DNA of 64,000 nucleotides, taken from Gonocerus acuteangulatus. Its lineage: Eukaryota > Arthropoda > Insecta > Hemiptera > Coreidae. A program made the position numbers and the translations under genes. Shown here in pieces: positions 21,633 to 32,810 of this stretch; the first letter of the stretch is position 1, and each line of letters starts with the position of its first letter. The notes below the pieces were generated by a model. The model had not been told where the DNA came from. It saw only the letters and a list, made by a program, of their open reading frames with translations, and searched no databases. The stretch spans positions 122,873,906 to 122,937,905 of the forward strand of contig OX328132.1 in NCBI GenBank assembly GCA_946811695.1. Direction: 5' to 3'.

Positions 21633-24600
21633 TTTATTTTATTTATTTATTTATTTATTTATTTCGAATTTACAACAATGTATAAGGTACATTTCTAGTA
21701 AATTATTGCAAGATTATATGACATGGATGTACATGAGGTGGGAAGCTGCACAGTTGTAGTACCCACAAGACAGAATTTATTTTTTTCACAGATCTACACT
21801 TCGCAGAGTTGATCTCTTGGCCACTTGCGTTTCAGTCGGCGAATGGGGTTGTAAGGAGTGTGCTGGGAGGATAGAGAGTTTATTAAGGAGTTAGGATGGC
21901 CGTGTAGGTTCGAATGGAATTTGCGGTAAAGGGATTTGGCTACAGGATGGATAAAAGGGATATTAAGGTCATTATGGAGGGTCAAATTGGAGACATAAAA
22001 CGGAGCATCCGTTATTTTCCGGAGAATTTTAGACTGCATGGATTGGATTTTGTAGGAGTTGGAAGGCTTTGTGGAACCCCATAGTTGAATTCCGTAAGTA
22101 AATATTGGTCTGAGAATGGTCATGTAAATGAGACGTTTGTTTGTTAGTGTGAGATTAGATCGTTTGTCAAGTAAGTGTAGTAATAGTCTGTACCGTCGGC
22201 TGAGTTCTTGTCGCTTCTGGGTAATATGTGGCTTCCATGTTAGTCGTTTGTCAAGTATTAGTCCTAGATAGCGAATTTGGGATTTTTGCGGAATTAGAGA
22301 ACTATGAAGGAACACTGGAGGGCAGGATGATCGCCTGAGGGTAAAGGTTGAGTGGCAGGATTTCTGAGGGTTAACTTTGATTCTCCATTTACTGAGCCAG
22401 GGTTCGATCAGTCCAAGGTGTTCCTGGAGAGACTTGGATGTCAGAATTGGGTCAGGACTGCAGGAGAACAGAGCTGTATCATCGGCGAACATATGGAGGG
22501 ATGTATCGGGGTGAGTTGGGATATCAGCCGTATATGTGAGGTATAGGACAGGACTCAGGATTCCGCCTTGAGGTACACCTGCAAGTTGGGGGGAAATGGG
22601 TGAGGATGAAGTACCATAGGAAACTTGGAAGAATCTGTCGGAGAGATAGGATTTTATTACGAGGTAGTAGGTTGATGGGAGAATTTGTTTGAGTTTGAAC
22701 AGCAAGCCCCGGTGCCACACCCGATCAAAAGCCTGGGCTACGTCGAGAAAGACACCAGAGCAATACTGTCCATTCTCAAAGGCTGTGGAGATCAGATCCA
22801 CAATTCTGTGGCATTGATGAATGGTGGAATGGAGTTGACGAAAACCAAATTGGGAAGACGGGATTTTGGGAATAAGAATGGGGTAGAGGCGTTTGAGTAA
22901 GAGTTTTTCAAGAATTTTCCCCAATACGGGTATTAGGGCAATAGGGCGATAGGATGTGAGGTGGTGGATAGGTTTTTTTGGTTTAGGTATCATACGGATT
23001 ACAGAGAATTTCCAGAGGAGGGGAAAGTGGGTAGTTCTGAGGACAGCATTATAAATGTAGGTTAAGAAAAGGACTGCTTTTTTCGGGAGATGCTTGATTA
23101 TTTGGGGCGTAATTAGGTCATATCCAGGGGCTTTTTTGTGGGGAAGGTGTTGGATAGCGTGAAGTACTTCTTTAGGATTGAAGGCCTTGGGAGGAAGTGA
23201 CATTGGGAGGGGAGTATCCAGTTGACTCGAGACATGGTGGGAGTGGGTTGGATTGTTAACATCAGGGTGCGGGGTAAAGACATTGGAGAGGTAATGCCCG
23301 AAGGCGGTGGAAATTTCTATATCAGTTTTGGCCCAAGAGCCATCTTCTTGTTGGATGGGATGATGGGAGGTTTTGTATGAGAGTATTTTTCTAGTAGCCT
23401 GCCAGAGTGATTTGTCGGATGAAGTAAGTTCCTTAGTGTATGTTTTGAATTGATCGTTTTTATGTTTCCACAGTTCATTTCTTAGTTGGTTTGTCAGTTG
23501 GTTTAACAGTTTTTTGTCAGATGGGTATCTAGAATTTTGCCATCGTTTGCGTGCTTTTCTCTTTTCAGTGAGCAGTAGTTGTATGTGTGTTGGTATGCCA
23601 GCCGGTCGTGTTTGTGTATTATGTAGAGGTTTTAGTCGGGTGGAGATGAATAAGGATTCCTGAATGGCTACTGAAAGATAATGAACAGCATCGTCGATAT
23701 CAGTGTTCGTTTTTAGAGATGTGTTTAGGTCCAGTTTAAGTTCTAAGGATGATTGAAAGGATTGCCAGTCAACTGGACCAGGAGTGAGTGTGGGTTTTGG
23801 AGGTATAGAGTGGGAATCAGCATCGGAGTTGAAGAGAAGGAGTACTGGACTGTGATCGGAAGATAGGTCATCGAGAGTGGAAATAGAGGTAGGAATTTGG
23901 GAAATACCATGGGTAATGAAAAAGTCGAGGATATCAGGACGTTTTGAGCGGGAAGTAGGCCAGTATGTAGGGGAAGAAGGGGTGATTATTTTGGCAGGGA
24001 AGGTGGAGAGGGTTTGCAGTAAGGTTCGTCCTCGAGGATTAGCCACACGGCAACCCCACTGGGGGTGTTTAGAATTAAAATACCCCCCAATTAGGAAGCG
24101 AGGACCTAGATGCAGGAAGAAAGAATGAAAGGTATTGGTGGAAACAGATTTATTAGGAGGACAATATACGGCTGCAATGGTAATAGGAAATTGAAATGTT
24201 GATTGGAGGGAAATTGAGGTGCTCTGCAGGATGTTTGGTGGGAATTGGTTAGGAATTAGGAAGTGGGAAAGTGATGAGCGAACAAGAATTGCTGTTCCGC
24301 CATGTGCTGTTCCGTCTGGATGATCAGTTCTGTACGTTTTGTATCCCTGGATGTAGAATGTAGTCCGTCGAGTCAGGTGTGTTTCAGTTAGAAGCGCGAT
24401 GTCAATGCTTTTGTCCTTTAGAAGTAAGTATAGTTCGTCCTTGTGATTTAGTAGTCCATTGGAGTTCCACAGGAGGATTGTGAGAGGTTTGCAGGAAGGA
24501 TGAGTCATGATTGGGAGGGGGGAAGTTGGCAGAGTTTTTGAAAAATGGCTATGAGGGGTGAAATGAGGGTTTTTAATTCCGCTAGGAAAGCCTTTAATGA

Positions 24601-25505
24601 TTCGGTAATGGAGTTTAATTCAGAAAGGAATGAGGGTAAAGGAGGCGATGGAATGGTAGAGGATTCAGGGGAGGGAATGGTGGCACCTTTGACTGCTGAT
24701 GAGTAGATGGCTGTAGAGAGACCTGACGTGGAGGCATGGACTACAGGAGGTTGAGGCTGCACATGGGATGATGGTTCTTGGCGTGGTAGAGAAGGCTGCT
24801 TTGATTGGAGACTGTCCTGGCGAGGAACAGTTGCTGAGGAGATCTTGGTCTGCTCAGTTTTGAAGTTAGCTTGGCGATGTTGCACTTCTGGAGTAGGGTT
24901 TTCCCTTGAGAGTTGCCGACGTTTCTTCAATAGTTCTTGATAAACTGAGCAACCTTTATAGTTGGCTGGGTGTTCGCCCTGGCAGTGAACACATTTAGCC
25001 TTTTCTTCTCTCGTCTTCTTTTGGCATTGAGATGTTAAATGCTGTCCAGCACATTTTACACATGCTGGATTTAGTGTGCAAAAATTTTTGGTGTGGTTGA
25101 AGCCCTGGCATCGTTGGCACTGGATTAGGTCGTCTTTTCTATGCGGTTCTTCAACTGCAACGCTTGTGTAAAGAAGGCGCTTTAGGCTAAATATTTCAGA
25201 ATTATTGTCTGCTGGTTCCAGATCAATGAAAAATAACGGTAGCGGGAGTTTGGTGACTGGATGACGGACATTGTTGGCGTTTCTAACCTTGAAACCGATT
25301 TCGTTCAGGGCGTTTTTTATTTCGTTTTCTGGAGTGCTGGGGTGGAGGTGTCGAATTACAACTCTGTATGATTTGTCTTCTTTCAATTGGTAGGTAAAAT
25401 ATTGTAAATTTGATGCTTTTAGATATCTGATGATTTTTCTGTATGAATCTGGTGTACTTGGCTTGATAGTGATTGTTTCTGAACGGGATCGGCAAGAGAA
25501 TTCTG
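21633..25505 (-). mobile_element. Jockey-type non-LTR retrotransposon (LINE)
   Basis: Two overlapping ORFs (nucleic-acid-binding ORF1, endonuclease/RT ORF2) with a (TTTA)n-type tail at the left. The 11-bp word TTAATTTTTTA occurs at both edges (21622-21632 and 25506-25516) and is a plausible, though low-complexity, target duplication. If correct, the element is 3.87 kb and 5'-truncated inside ORF1, so the apparent ORF1 start (25545) lies in flanking DNA. Long intact frames suggest a young copy, but with a damaged endonuclease and no 5' UTR promoter it is unlikely to be autonomous. Confidence 0.88.
21794..24508 (-). CDS. LINE ORF2: AP endonuclease and reverse transcriptase
   Basis: 904 residues. 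An endonuclease/exonuclease/phosphatase domain occupies about 8-228 (WNSNG at 14-18, ETHL with E42, AVYCPP at 113-118, SSDHS with D218/H219). A reverse transcriptase domain occupies about 450-720 (APGYD, SYRPIAL, FLDVAQAFD at 587-595, VPQGG at 645-649, FADD at 674-677). No RNase H domain follows. The C terminus RRLKRKWPRDQL is shared with fragments at 13215 and 55236. One flaw stands out: the usual GDFN motif reads GGYFN, with Tyr143 in place of the metal-binding Asp (codon at 24080-24082). ORF2 would nick target DNA and prime cDNA synthesis. Its ATG overlaps the ORF1 stop (ATGA), as expected for termination-reinitiation. The Jockey clade assignment is from motif order and absence of RNase H. 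Confidence 0.93.
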   Translation of the reverse strand: MTHPSCKPLTILLWNSNGLLNHKDELYLLLKDKSIDIALLTETHLTRRTTFYIQGYKTYRTDHPDGTAHGGTAILVRSSLSHFLIPNQFPPNILQSTSISLQSTFQFPITIAAVYCPPNKSVSTNTFHSFFLHLGPRFLIGGYFNSKHPQWGCRVANPRGRTLLQTLSTFPAKIITPSSPTYWPTSRSKRPDILDFFITHGISQIPTSISTLDDLSSDHSPVLLLFNSDADSHSIPPKPTLTPGPVDWQSFQSSLELKLDLNTSLKTNTDIDDAVHYLSVAIQESLFISTRLKPLHNTQTRPAGIPTHIQLLLTEKRKARKRWQNSRYPSDKKLLNQLTNQLRNELWKHKNDQFKTYTKELTSSDKSLWQATRKILSYKTSHHPIQQEDGSWAKTDIEISTAFGHYLSNVFTPHPDVNNPTHSHHVSSQLDTPLPMSLPPKAFNPKEVLHAIQHLPHKKAPGYDLITPQIIKHLPKKAVLFLTYIYNAVLRTTHFPLLWKFSVIRMIPKPKKPIHHLTSYRPIALIPVLGKILEKLLLKRLYPILIPKIPSSQFGFRQLHSTIHQCHRIVDLISTAFENGQYCSGVFLDVAQAFDRVWHRGLLFKLKQILPSTYYLVIKSYLSDRFFQVSYGTSSSPISPQLAGVPQGGILSPVLYLTYTADIPTHPDTSLHMFADDTALFSCSPDPILTSKSLQEHLGLIEPWLSKWRIKVNPQKSCHSTFTLRRSSCPPVFLHSSLIPQKSQIRYLGLILDKRLTWKPHITQKRQELSRRYRLLLHLLDKRSNLTLTNKRLIYMTILRPIFTYGIQLWGSTKPSNSYKIQSMQSKILRKITDAPFYVSNLTLHNDLNIPFIHPVAKSLYRKFHSNLHGHPNSLINSLSSQHTPYNPIRRLKRKWPRDQLCEV

Positions 25506-25545
25506 TTAATTTTTTAAAGAAAAAAAAAAAAAACATGTGGTCCAT
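24505..25545 (-). CDS. LINE ORF1: zinc-knuckle nucleic-acid-binding protein (5'-truncated)
   Basis: 346 codons as read, but the first 13 or so (a Phe run from a homopolymer) lie outside the element. A PRE_C2HC-like region occupies about 57-140 (SYRVVIRHLHPSTPENEI). Three zinc knuckles follow: C143-C146-H151-C156, C162-C165-H169-C174 and C185-C188-H192-C199. A Pro/Ser/Gln-rich C-terminal part follows. This is the classic arrangement of Jockey- and I-type ORF1 proteins, which bind the element RNA and act as chaperone. The stop codon overlaps the ORF2 start. The true N terminus is missing. Confidence 0.88.
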   Translation of the reverse strand: MDHMFFFFFFKKLTEFSCRSRSETITIKPSTPDSYRKIIRYLKASNLQYFTYQLKEDKSYRVVIRHLHPSTPENEIKNALNEIGFKVRNANNVRHPVTKLPLPLFFIDLEPADNNSEIFSLKRLLYTSVAVEEPHRKDDLIQCQRCQGFNHTKNFCTLNPACVKCAGQHLTSQCQKKTREEKAKCVHCQGEHPANYKGCSVYQELLKKRRQLSRENPTPEVQHRQANFKTEQTKISSATVPRQDSLQSKQPSLPRQEPSSHVQPQPPVVHASTSGLSTAIYSSAVKGATIPSPESSTIPSPPLPSFLSELNSITESLKAFLAELKTLISPLIAIFQKLCQLPPSQS

Positions 25546-26137
25546 AAATAAATATTCATAAAAAATAGCAATACAAATGAGGCATTTAATTAAGGTTATG
25601 ATTAGTTATAAGTTGTAATAACCTACAACTGAAACTATATTCTTTATATTCATTGATTTTTTTTTTTAAATATAATATTTATTTATTTTAAGGACTTCGC
25701 ATCTAAAGCTAAAACCTCAACCTTGCGCAAATATAATATTAATATGTTATATTGTTTACCTGTTCATGTAATAATCCGTAACTGAGTTTTTTTTATGAAT
25801 GAAAAAGTAGGTAAGTCGTGCAGGGTTTATGTTATTTATGCCAAAAGGAAAGTTTTAAAAACAGAGTTTGTTGTTTCAAATACACTTTCACATATTTTTG
25901 TTCACTTTTTTTTCCTTTCTATTAAAGCTTCTGTTTCAAATTTTATGGTTCATAAGCTCTTCTATAAGGATAGTCCTTCTATCATAGTAAATAGGGGCCT
26001 CTAAGAATAAAAACAAATTTAAGATATTTTTCTTGCAGTAATGGGCAACAATGAATTAAAGGTATTTGGGAATTTCAATAACACAATTGACTTGGCGAGC
26101 AACAATACTTTTACCAGAATTGCAACCGTATTTAAAC
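25546..26137. other. No gene; possible LINE 3' tail relic
   Basis: 25670-25730 (ATTTATTTATTTTAAGGACT, then TCGCATCTAAAGC) resembles, on the minus strand, the GCGA...AAATAAATAA 3' ends seen at 28054, 34090, 34460 and 50130. Nothing else is supported here. Confidence 0.4.
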
Positions 26138-26893
26138 ATTTAGCCCAAGAGCTGGTAACACACTTTTCAAGTGTTTTATGTGCCTTGAAATTGTGCTATA
26201 GTGGGTCTCTAGTGTAGATAAAATGTTAAGTATGTGGTTGCTGGACATACCTTGAAACACCAGGTACTGCGCAAGGTAATCAGTAACAAACTATGGGCCA
26301 AAAATAGTGTTTTATTCAGAAGCCATAAGTCTTTAATGTAAAATTAAGGCAATTCTATAATGAATAATATATAAGGCAGACACTTTTAAGTGGGATACGT
26401 ATAAAAAAAAAAACCGAAGTGGGTTTTTTGTAATATTAAATGAAGTCTCTTCTTCACACTGCTATTTAAACACCATAATTGAAAATAATTACAAAAGGGC
26501 AGACACTTTTTGTGAGGTTTAGTAATCAGCAGACATGAAAACAAATTCAGCCGATGGTAGACTGCAATACACTGCGTGTAACCGTAAGAGTGAGTGAGAG
26601 CTCTGAACTGTCCTGTCCAGACCAATCATCTGGACAGGACAGTTGTGGCTGTTCTAGAAATAAAGCAACTTGCCTTAATTATACATTAAAGATTGTTGGC
26701 TTCTGAATAAAATACCATTTTAGTGACATATTTTTTTAACATCTTTCCCCTATGTGCAGTACCTGGTGTTCCAAGGTATGTCCAGGATACACATATATGC
26801 CTTACCTATCCACGACATGCAATACAGCAAAATTCCAAGGTGCATAAAACACTTCATGAAATGTGCGTTACCAGCTCTCCGACTAAATGGTGA
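26138..26893. mobile_element. Foldback element with ~220-bp diverged arms
   Basis: The left arm (about 26138-26355: AGAGCTGGTAAC, GTGTTTTATG, GGACATACCTTGAAACACCA, TTTATTCAGAAGCCA) is matched in order by the complement of the right arm (about 26665-26893: GGACATACCTTGGAACACCA, TTTATTCAGAAGCCA). An internal perfect hairpin, AACTGTCCTGTCCAGA with its complement, lies at 26606-26644. No target duplication was identified, so class is unknown. Confidence 0.7.
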
Positions 26894-27393
26894 CAGTCAG
26901 AGGATATAACTATCTCAGACAAAAGAAAGCATATGTCAGAGTATAATGATTAAATTATTATGGATATTAAATTAATAAAAAATTGCATGGAAAATTTAAT
27001 TACTTATTCATTTATTAGAACACCACAATTCACGTGACTTCCTCTTCTTATAAAAATAATATTTTAATTCATTAATTTATCTGCAAAAAAAATAGCATGC
27101 AAAAGAAATATTATAAGAAGAATAACTTTATTTAAAAAAAAAATAAAGTGAGGCTGCCCAAATTAATAGGGTTGCTAAACCATACAGCTCTTATAATAAT
27201 AAAATAATGTTTCAAAATGTGGTGAAAATTAATTCATTTATATACATTCATTTGTATGATTATAAACATTTATGTAATTTATTATGTGCATCTGTCTATA
27301 TGCGAATAAAAAAATAAGTTAAATATAACAACATTTAATATAATATTTTAATAAGCATTATAATATATAATATTTCTCAAGCATTATTTTGTT

Positions 27394-28240
27394 TCAAACT
27401 ATCTTTGTCTCTATCCCAAAAATCACAATCGCTTGAACTTTATCAGATTCACCCTCAGCCAATCCAATACTGCTTATGTTTTCTTGGATATCATCAACAT
27501 GCCTAGCGACAATGATTTTATTATTCAAAATTACTTTATATCCCACTTCACTATAACCGATTAAAATGCCCATATTCACCTTTTTATCCCATTTAGAAGT
27601 AATTATTTGTTCTGGTTTCCTAACGAAATTTTTACTACCATATAAATTACAGTTAGAAACTTCTGGTTTCTTTAGAAAACAGATTTCATAGGGTATTTTA
27701 TTCTCAATGGTGTTAGCTAAAGAGAGATTTTTCAAATAAGTTGCTGCACTGACCATTTCTGGCCAACATTTTTTTCTACAATAGCTTCTGCCAGTAAGCA
27801 ATGAGATATATTCATAATTGTTCTAGTAAATCACACCGTTTAATTCATGAACATATGAGGGGAAGGGATTAATTATGATACCCTTATTTTTTGGTAGTCA
27901 TAATTCTTACTATTTAAATATTCCTTACCAATGTCACATCTCATAATACCAATTCTCTTATTTCCTAAGTTTTCAACCTCATTTACTTATTGAACAAAGG
28001 AATGAAAAACTTCTGTTTTAGGTTTAATAGTTTAAATCCTAGCAATCTTACTATTTATTTATTTATACATCAGTGAGACCGCGACAAAGGGAATTCATCA
28101 CTAAACACTTAAATAACAATAAACAATACTGAACAATTGTGAAGAAATTAACATGAGAGCAATCTTACTATAATCATCTATAAATGAAACAAAATATTTT
28201 TCACATTTGAAACTCATAGTTAAAAAAAGGTCCACATCAG
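27394..28240 (-). pseudogene. Ty1/copia retrotransposon integrase relic
   Basis: Read on the minus strand: KYFVSFIDDYSKI (first catalytic Asp region, near 28170-28220), RCDIGKEYLN (second Asp region, near 27940), then CWPEMVSAATYLKN (catalytic Glu region) and NMGILIGYSEVGYKV with KIIVARHVDDI. This order is the copia-type integrase core and its downstream conserved block. Gag, protease, RT and LTRs are absent. A 104-bp insertion (28054-28157) and stops break the frame; the 135-codon frame at 27394-27801 is the longest surviving piece. Confidence 0.82.
28054..28157 (-). mobile_element. Short LINE 3'-end insertion with 13-bp TSD
   Basis: Flanked by the exact duplication AGCAATCTTACTA (28041-28053, 28158-28170). 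On the minus strand the 104-bp insert ends TTTGTCGCGGTCTCACTGAT then GTATAAATAAATAAATA, a LINE-like tail. It is a severely 5'-truncated retroposition of a relative of the 50130-55235 LINE. Confidence 0.8.
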
Positions 28241-28927
28241 TGTAAACAATTCCAAAATACTTTTAGCCTTGTTCCTATTGTTATTTACACACTTCATCAG
28301 TTTGAATAAAAAAGTTAAGTGTTTTTCCACATACTAAAACCCTCTCCATCAAATACCAGTACAAACATATTCATTTATTCATTTAAAAGAAAAGCGAGTG
28401 AGAGATACCGAATACTATAACCGACATTGCAACCTTCCTTTACTAAAGAGATAAAAAAACTATCTCTCAGCAAAAGTATTGAAATTATTAAAGTTCTGAA
28501 TAGAAACATGAACACTTAATTATATTATATTAGTCCAAATTATGATTACATAAACACAGAACATTTTTATGATATACTTATTTATACGATATTAGTCTAT
28601 ATTCTGGTTAGAGCAGTGTTGCCCTAGGCAATCAAATCAAAATTGATTTGATATGAAGAAGACTGATCTGATATTAAGAAAATTAATCTTAAAAAATATG
28701 ATATTTTATTATATGATATCTTATATGATATTTGTCCAAACTCTGAGAATATAAACCTACTATTTAGATAAACAAACAAAGGTTTTGTATTGCACTTCTT
28801 CTTAGAAGGAGGGGCAACACTGGAAAGAAAATGCCGATTTCTGACTATAAACTCTTCTGTATATGACAGTTTCGAACTCGTTACTTCCAAACTATGAATT
28901 CTAGAAGATTTTGAGCTAGACTACGAG
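28241..28927. other. No supported feature
   Basis: AT-rich DNA with direct and inverted GATTTGATAT-like words near 28630-28740. The 88-codon minus-strand frame shows no domain or conserved motif. Confidence 0.5.
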
Positions 28928-29303
<376 letters not shown>

Positions 29304-29390
29304 TGCGCTGGCTGGAAGGTTAATACCCTCAGAAATTATAAATGATTTTCTACCATAAAATACGAAAAAAAAAAATAACAGATCAAAGGA

Positions 29391-29529
29391 CTTTTAGCGC
29401 GGTTCCTCCCTCCCTTCATTGGGAGTAACCCCGCTTATAAGGTTGATCTCGTGAAACAATCCGGAAGTGCCAACTAGAAAATTTTGCGTTTCAGAACCCC
29501 TAGAGACCGAAAATAACGGTGGTTCAAAT

Positions 29530-29577
<48 letters not shown>

Positions 29578-30193
29578 CTTTTCGCTCATTTCTGGCACCC
29601 CTAATGGTCGGATTTTGATGAAATTTGGTACAAAAATCGTTCGTCTAATTTGAAACGTCAAGTTCGTTAACCAGCAGAATCCGCCCACCGGAACATGGTT
29701 TTTAGAGCGAATGTCGCGCGACAAAAATCGTTCCGCTTACTTCATATGCTTGAAGTGCTCTTTTAATAGGCTTACTAAATGTTCTACAAAAAAGATTCTG
29801 AAACAATTTTTGATTAGGTATTGTCAATCGGAGAAATAAGTGCTTAAATTTTCAAATGTGTTTGTTTTGTTCTTTTGACCGGGTTTTCGTAGTTCTTTAG
29901 CTCACATTTTAATGTGTTGTTGTTTTTTTTTTAATTGTATTTATTTATAGAATTAGTATTACTGTAGAACTGTATTTGAAATAACTATTTGTAGTAGTGG
30001 GGTTGGCCAACCAGCGGTGGGCGAGACTGCAGGTATAAGGGTACGCTGCCCCTTGGTAACGGGCCCTTTGTTTACGCGGGGAAGGTTGAACCAAAATAAT
30101 AACGGTTTCTATTTCAATCTTCCCAAATGACACTAGGGATAAGAACTGAACCGCGCTAAGATGACGCAGTTCCTGCGAGTCGGACTTTTTTTC
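29391..30193 (+). mobile_element. Helentron-like family A copy 4
   Basis: Both ends present: TTTTAGCGCGGTTCCTCCC at left; GAACCGCGCTAAGATG, hairpin CGCAGTTCCTGCG and GTCGGACTTTTTT at right. (TA)n lies at about 29535-29573. It is shorter than copy 1 because an internal segment is missing. Left and right flanks are T-rich, as expected for insertion between T residues. Confidence 0.72.
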
Positions 30194-30299
30194 ATCCTTC
30201 ATCGATACCCGGAGTTTGCCCGTTTGTTTTTTGGGACAACAAGTGTGTATATAAATGTGTGTGCAGGGAGAGAGGAACCGCACTAAGAGAAAAAAAAAA

Positions 30300-30899
30300 C
30301 TTGTTTATTGGCCAATTCAAGCAAGCAGTTCAAAATTACAGCAGTAGGTGTAACACACATGAAACAGGAGATTCGAAGAAACGTAGATATTTCAGAGGAA
30401 TAAACGTGAAGAGACAAACAAACGCGTGAACAGAGTTCCCGAGAAGGTTAGAAATCTCACAGAGAGAATTCCTGAAAATGTTGAATATAGACGAATGAAT
30501 AAAGTGGAACATGAAAAGCAGACGGGGGATGAGAAGCATGTAAATTAACTGTCACGGAATAATTTAATGAAATATAAAGAAAACAGACACGTTTCCTGCA
30601 AGATTTATGCAAACTCTACTTTCAACAAATAAGCGGTAATGAATTAATTCGGGAGTCAGGAACTTCACCTGAATTCCGCTCGGCGTCCCTTCGACATTGG
30701 TTCGATGAAGAGACAAAACAGGACAAAGCACTCTCCTTGATTTGACGGGAGTACGAAGACTTGTCTACGCACTGTCACTAATATAGGACTAGAGAAACTT
30801 GTCGAGGTTAGGATGTTTCTTTCTACGCCCAATGCCAAATGGGGCTCGGATGGAGGGATACGTTTGTCGCCTACCACAATATTTTCTCAAGAAGTTCTC
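30300..30899. other. No supported feature
   Basis: Moderate-complexity DNA without domain-bearing frames or recognisable repeats. It ends at the target duplication of the next SINE. Confidence 0.5.
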
Positions 30900-30914
30900 C
30901 ACAATTTTGATAAA

Positions 30915-31270
30915 AAAAAAAAAAATCAGTCCCGTAACAGGCCACGAGGGCCCTGAGGGGCAGATACTATAGAGGTATCTGATTCATGACCATACGGCAC
31001 ACTAGGGAGATAGTGTGGTCAGTACTATGCTCCGGCCGCCTGATTTTCCCCTTGGCTGCTTCGACTCCTAGAGTCATTAGCACCAACCAAGGTACCCATT
31101 ATTAATTAATTAATTAAAGGATGGGTTGGCCTAGGGACGGCCAGGGAGGCCGAATTCAACCCATGAACGAAGACACTAGAAGAAAAAATCTTTAGTGCTT
31201 GCTCGGGATTTGAACTCAGGCCTCCAGCTTATTAGTCCAGCGCTCTACCACTGAGCTAACCTCGCCCCCG
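30915..31270 (-). mobile_element. tRNA-derived SINE (family G), with 15-bp TSD
   Basis: Complement of the SINE at 15383; the tRNA-like head is at the right (ACCACTGAGCTAACCTCGCC). An exact duplication CACAATTTTGATAAA lies at 30900-30914 and 31271-31285. The T-run end appears as an A run at 30911-30925. Confidence 0.92.
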
Positions 31271-31624
31271 CACAATTTTGATAAATATGGTAATTGTCTA
31301 ACAAGGGAACATCCCCAAGTGTCCGGAGCCGATTTTTATGAAACTTTGTATATTTATTAAACACGTGAAAATATATCGATACGTATTTTTTTATATCGGC
31401 CCAATCGCACGTTTAAGGGTTGAAACCACCCTTCCAAATTACACCTCAAACATTCTAACAAGGAGAGCTTTTGGTACATTTCCTTTTCTGGTGATTCTTC
31501 ATTGATAAGTCGACACGAGTCCGAGCGTTCCACCGTCCAATGCGCCTTAGGAGCTGAGAAATAAAATAATATAGGTTGAAAATGCTTTATTTTATATATC
31601 GAGTTTGGAAAATGGTATCGACAT

Positions 31625-32105
31625 GATTCTTTCACCAATTCATTTGTTTTCGAGATTAGATTACAGAACAAACACAATCGTTAAACAATAATTTATATTT
31701 CAAGTAAATTAAAAAATTAAAGTAAACTAGCATTATAATTTTTCTTACATAAAAAAATAATAGCAGATGTAAAATCAGCACCCGAAGATGCTCTAATGAG
31801 GAAAATCATGGAAAACCAAAAATAATACTTTTTTTCTCCAATAACAAGAGATTACCGGAGACTACTTGTCTCTGCCGGAGAGGAAAAATGTATTATTTTT
31901 CGTTTTCGATTTTTCCCTCATTAGAGTTTCTTGGGGTGCTGATTTTAAATCTGCTATTATTTTTTGGTGTAAACAAATTTATAATGCTCGTTTACTTCAA
32001 GCGTAAGCATATTTTTAAATTTATTTGACGAAATATAAATTATTGTTTATCAATTCTATTTGTTCTTTAATCTACTCTCTAAAACAAATGAATTAGTGAA
32101 AGAAG
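31625..32105. mobile_element. Foldback element with ~230-bp arms
   Basis: Left arm 31625-31850 (TTCACCAATTCATTTGTTTT, AACAATAATTTATATTTC, AATAATAGCAGAT, AAATCAGCACCC) is matched inversely by 31880-32105 (GGGGTGCTGATTTTAAATCT, GAAATATAAATTATTGTTTA, ACAAATGAATTAGTGAAAGA). The spacer is about 30 bp. Arms are roughly 85 percent alike by eye. No clear target duplication and no coding capacity. Confidence 0.75.
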
Positions 32106-32109
32106 AGAT

Positions 32110-32200
32110 TAGATGATAAGAATCTATAGTACGTTCTCGGGTTTTGGACTCAATTCCTCCAGCATATTAGTCCAGAGCTACCCTCTCCCCCTAACCTCAT
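32110..32200 (-). mobile_element. SINE family G head fragment
   Basis: TTTTGGACTCAATTCCTCCA, ATTAGTCCAG and CTCTCCCCCTAACC are a decayed complement of the family G tRNA-like head. The body is absent. Confidence 0.5.
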
Positions 32201-32245
32201 TAGTATTACCCCTTAATTATATTTATATAATATATTAATATAATC

Positions 32246-32573
32246 GGGGGGCGAGGTTAGCTCAGTGGTAGAGCACTCGACTAATGAACTGGAGAACCAG
32301 GCTCAAAACCCGAGCGCGCACTAAAGATTTTTTCTTCTAGTGCTGCCGTTCGAGGGTTGGATTTGGGGTCCCAGATCGTCCCTAGGCTCACCCAGCCTTT
32401 AATTAATTTAATTAATAATGGGTACCTTGAGTGCTAATGACTCTAGCAGTCGAAGCAACCAAGGGGAAAATCAGGCGGCCGGAGCATAGTGTTGACCACT
32501 CTATCTCCCTAGTGTACCGTATGGTCAAGAATCAGATATCTCTACAGTACGGGACTGATTTTTTTTATTTTTT
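32246..32573 (+). mobile_element. tRNA-derived SINE (family G), with 12-bp TSD
   Basis: Begins GGGGGGCGAGGTTAGCTCAG and ends GGGACTGA plus a T run. Duplication ATTAATATAATC at 32234-32245 and 32574-32585. Relative to the 15383 copy it lacks about 25 bp of the GC-rich segment before the final GGGACTGA. Confidence 0.92.
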
Positions 32574-32599
32574 ATTAATATAATCATAAACACAAAGAT

Positions 32600-32810
32600 G
32601 GTGTGGTGAGTAATACGCTCCGGCCGTATCCATGTATCCATTCATTTCATTAAAGTCTGATTGTGTCTAGGGACGCTCTGGGGCCATTTGTCCAATCCTC
32701 TACATGAGAAGATAAAATCTTCAATGTGCCTCTAGTTTTAAACTTAGTTCCTCCAGTACATGAGTCGAGTGATTTACCACTGAGCCAATAATACCTCATA
32801 TTTATAGAAA
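32600..32810 (-). mobile_element. Decayed SINE family G copy
   Basis: GTGTGGTGAGTAATACGCTC, CGGCCG, GTCTAGGGACG and TTTACCACTGAGCC occur in the order of an inverted family G copy with many changes. With the two neighbours this makes three family G insertions within 700 bp. Confidence 0.55.
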
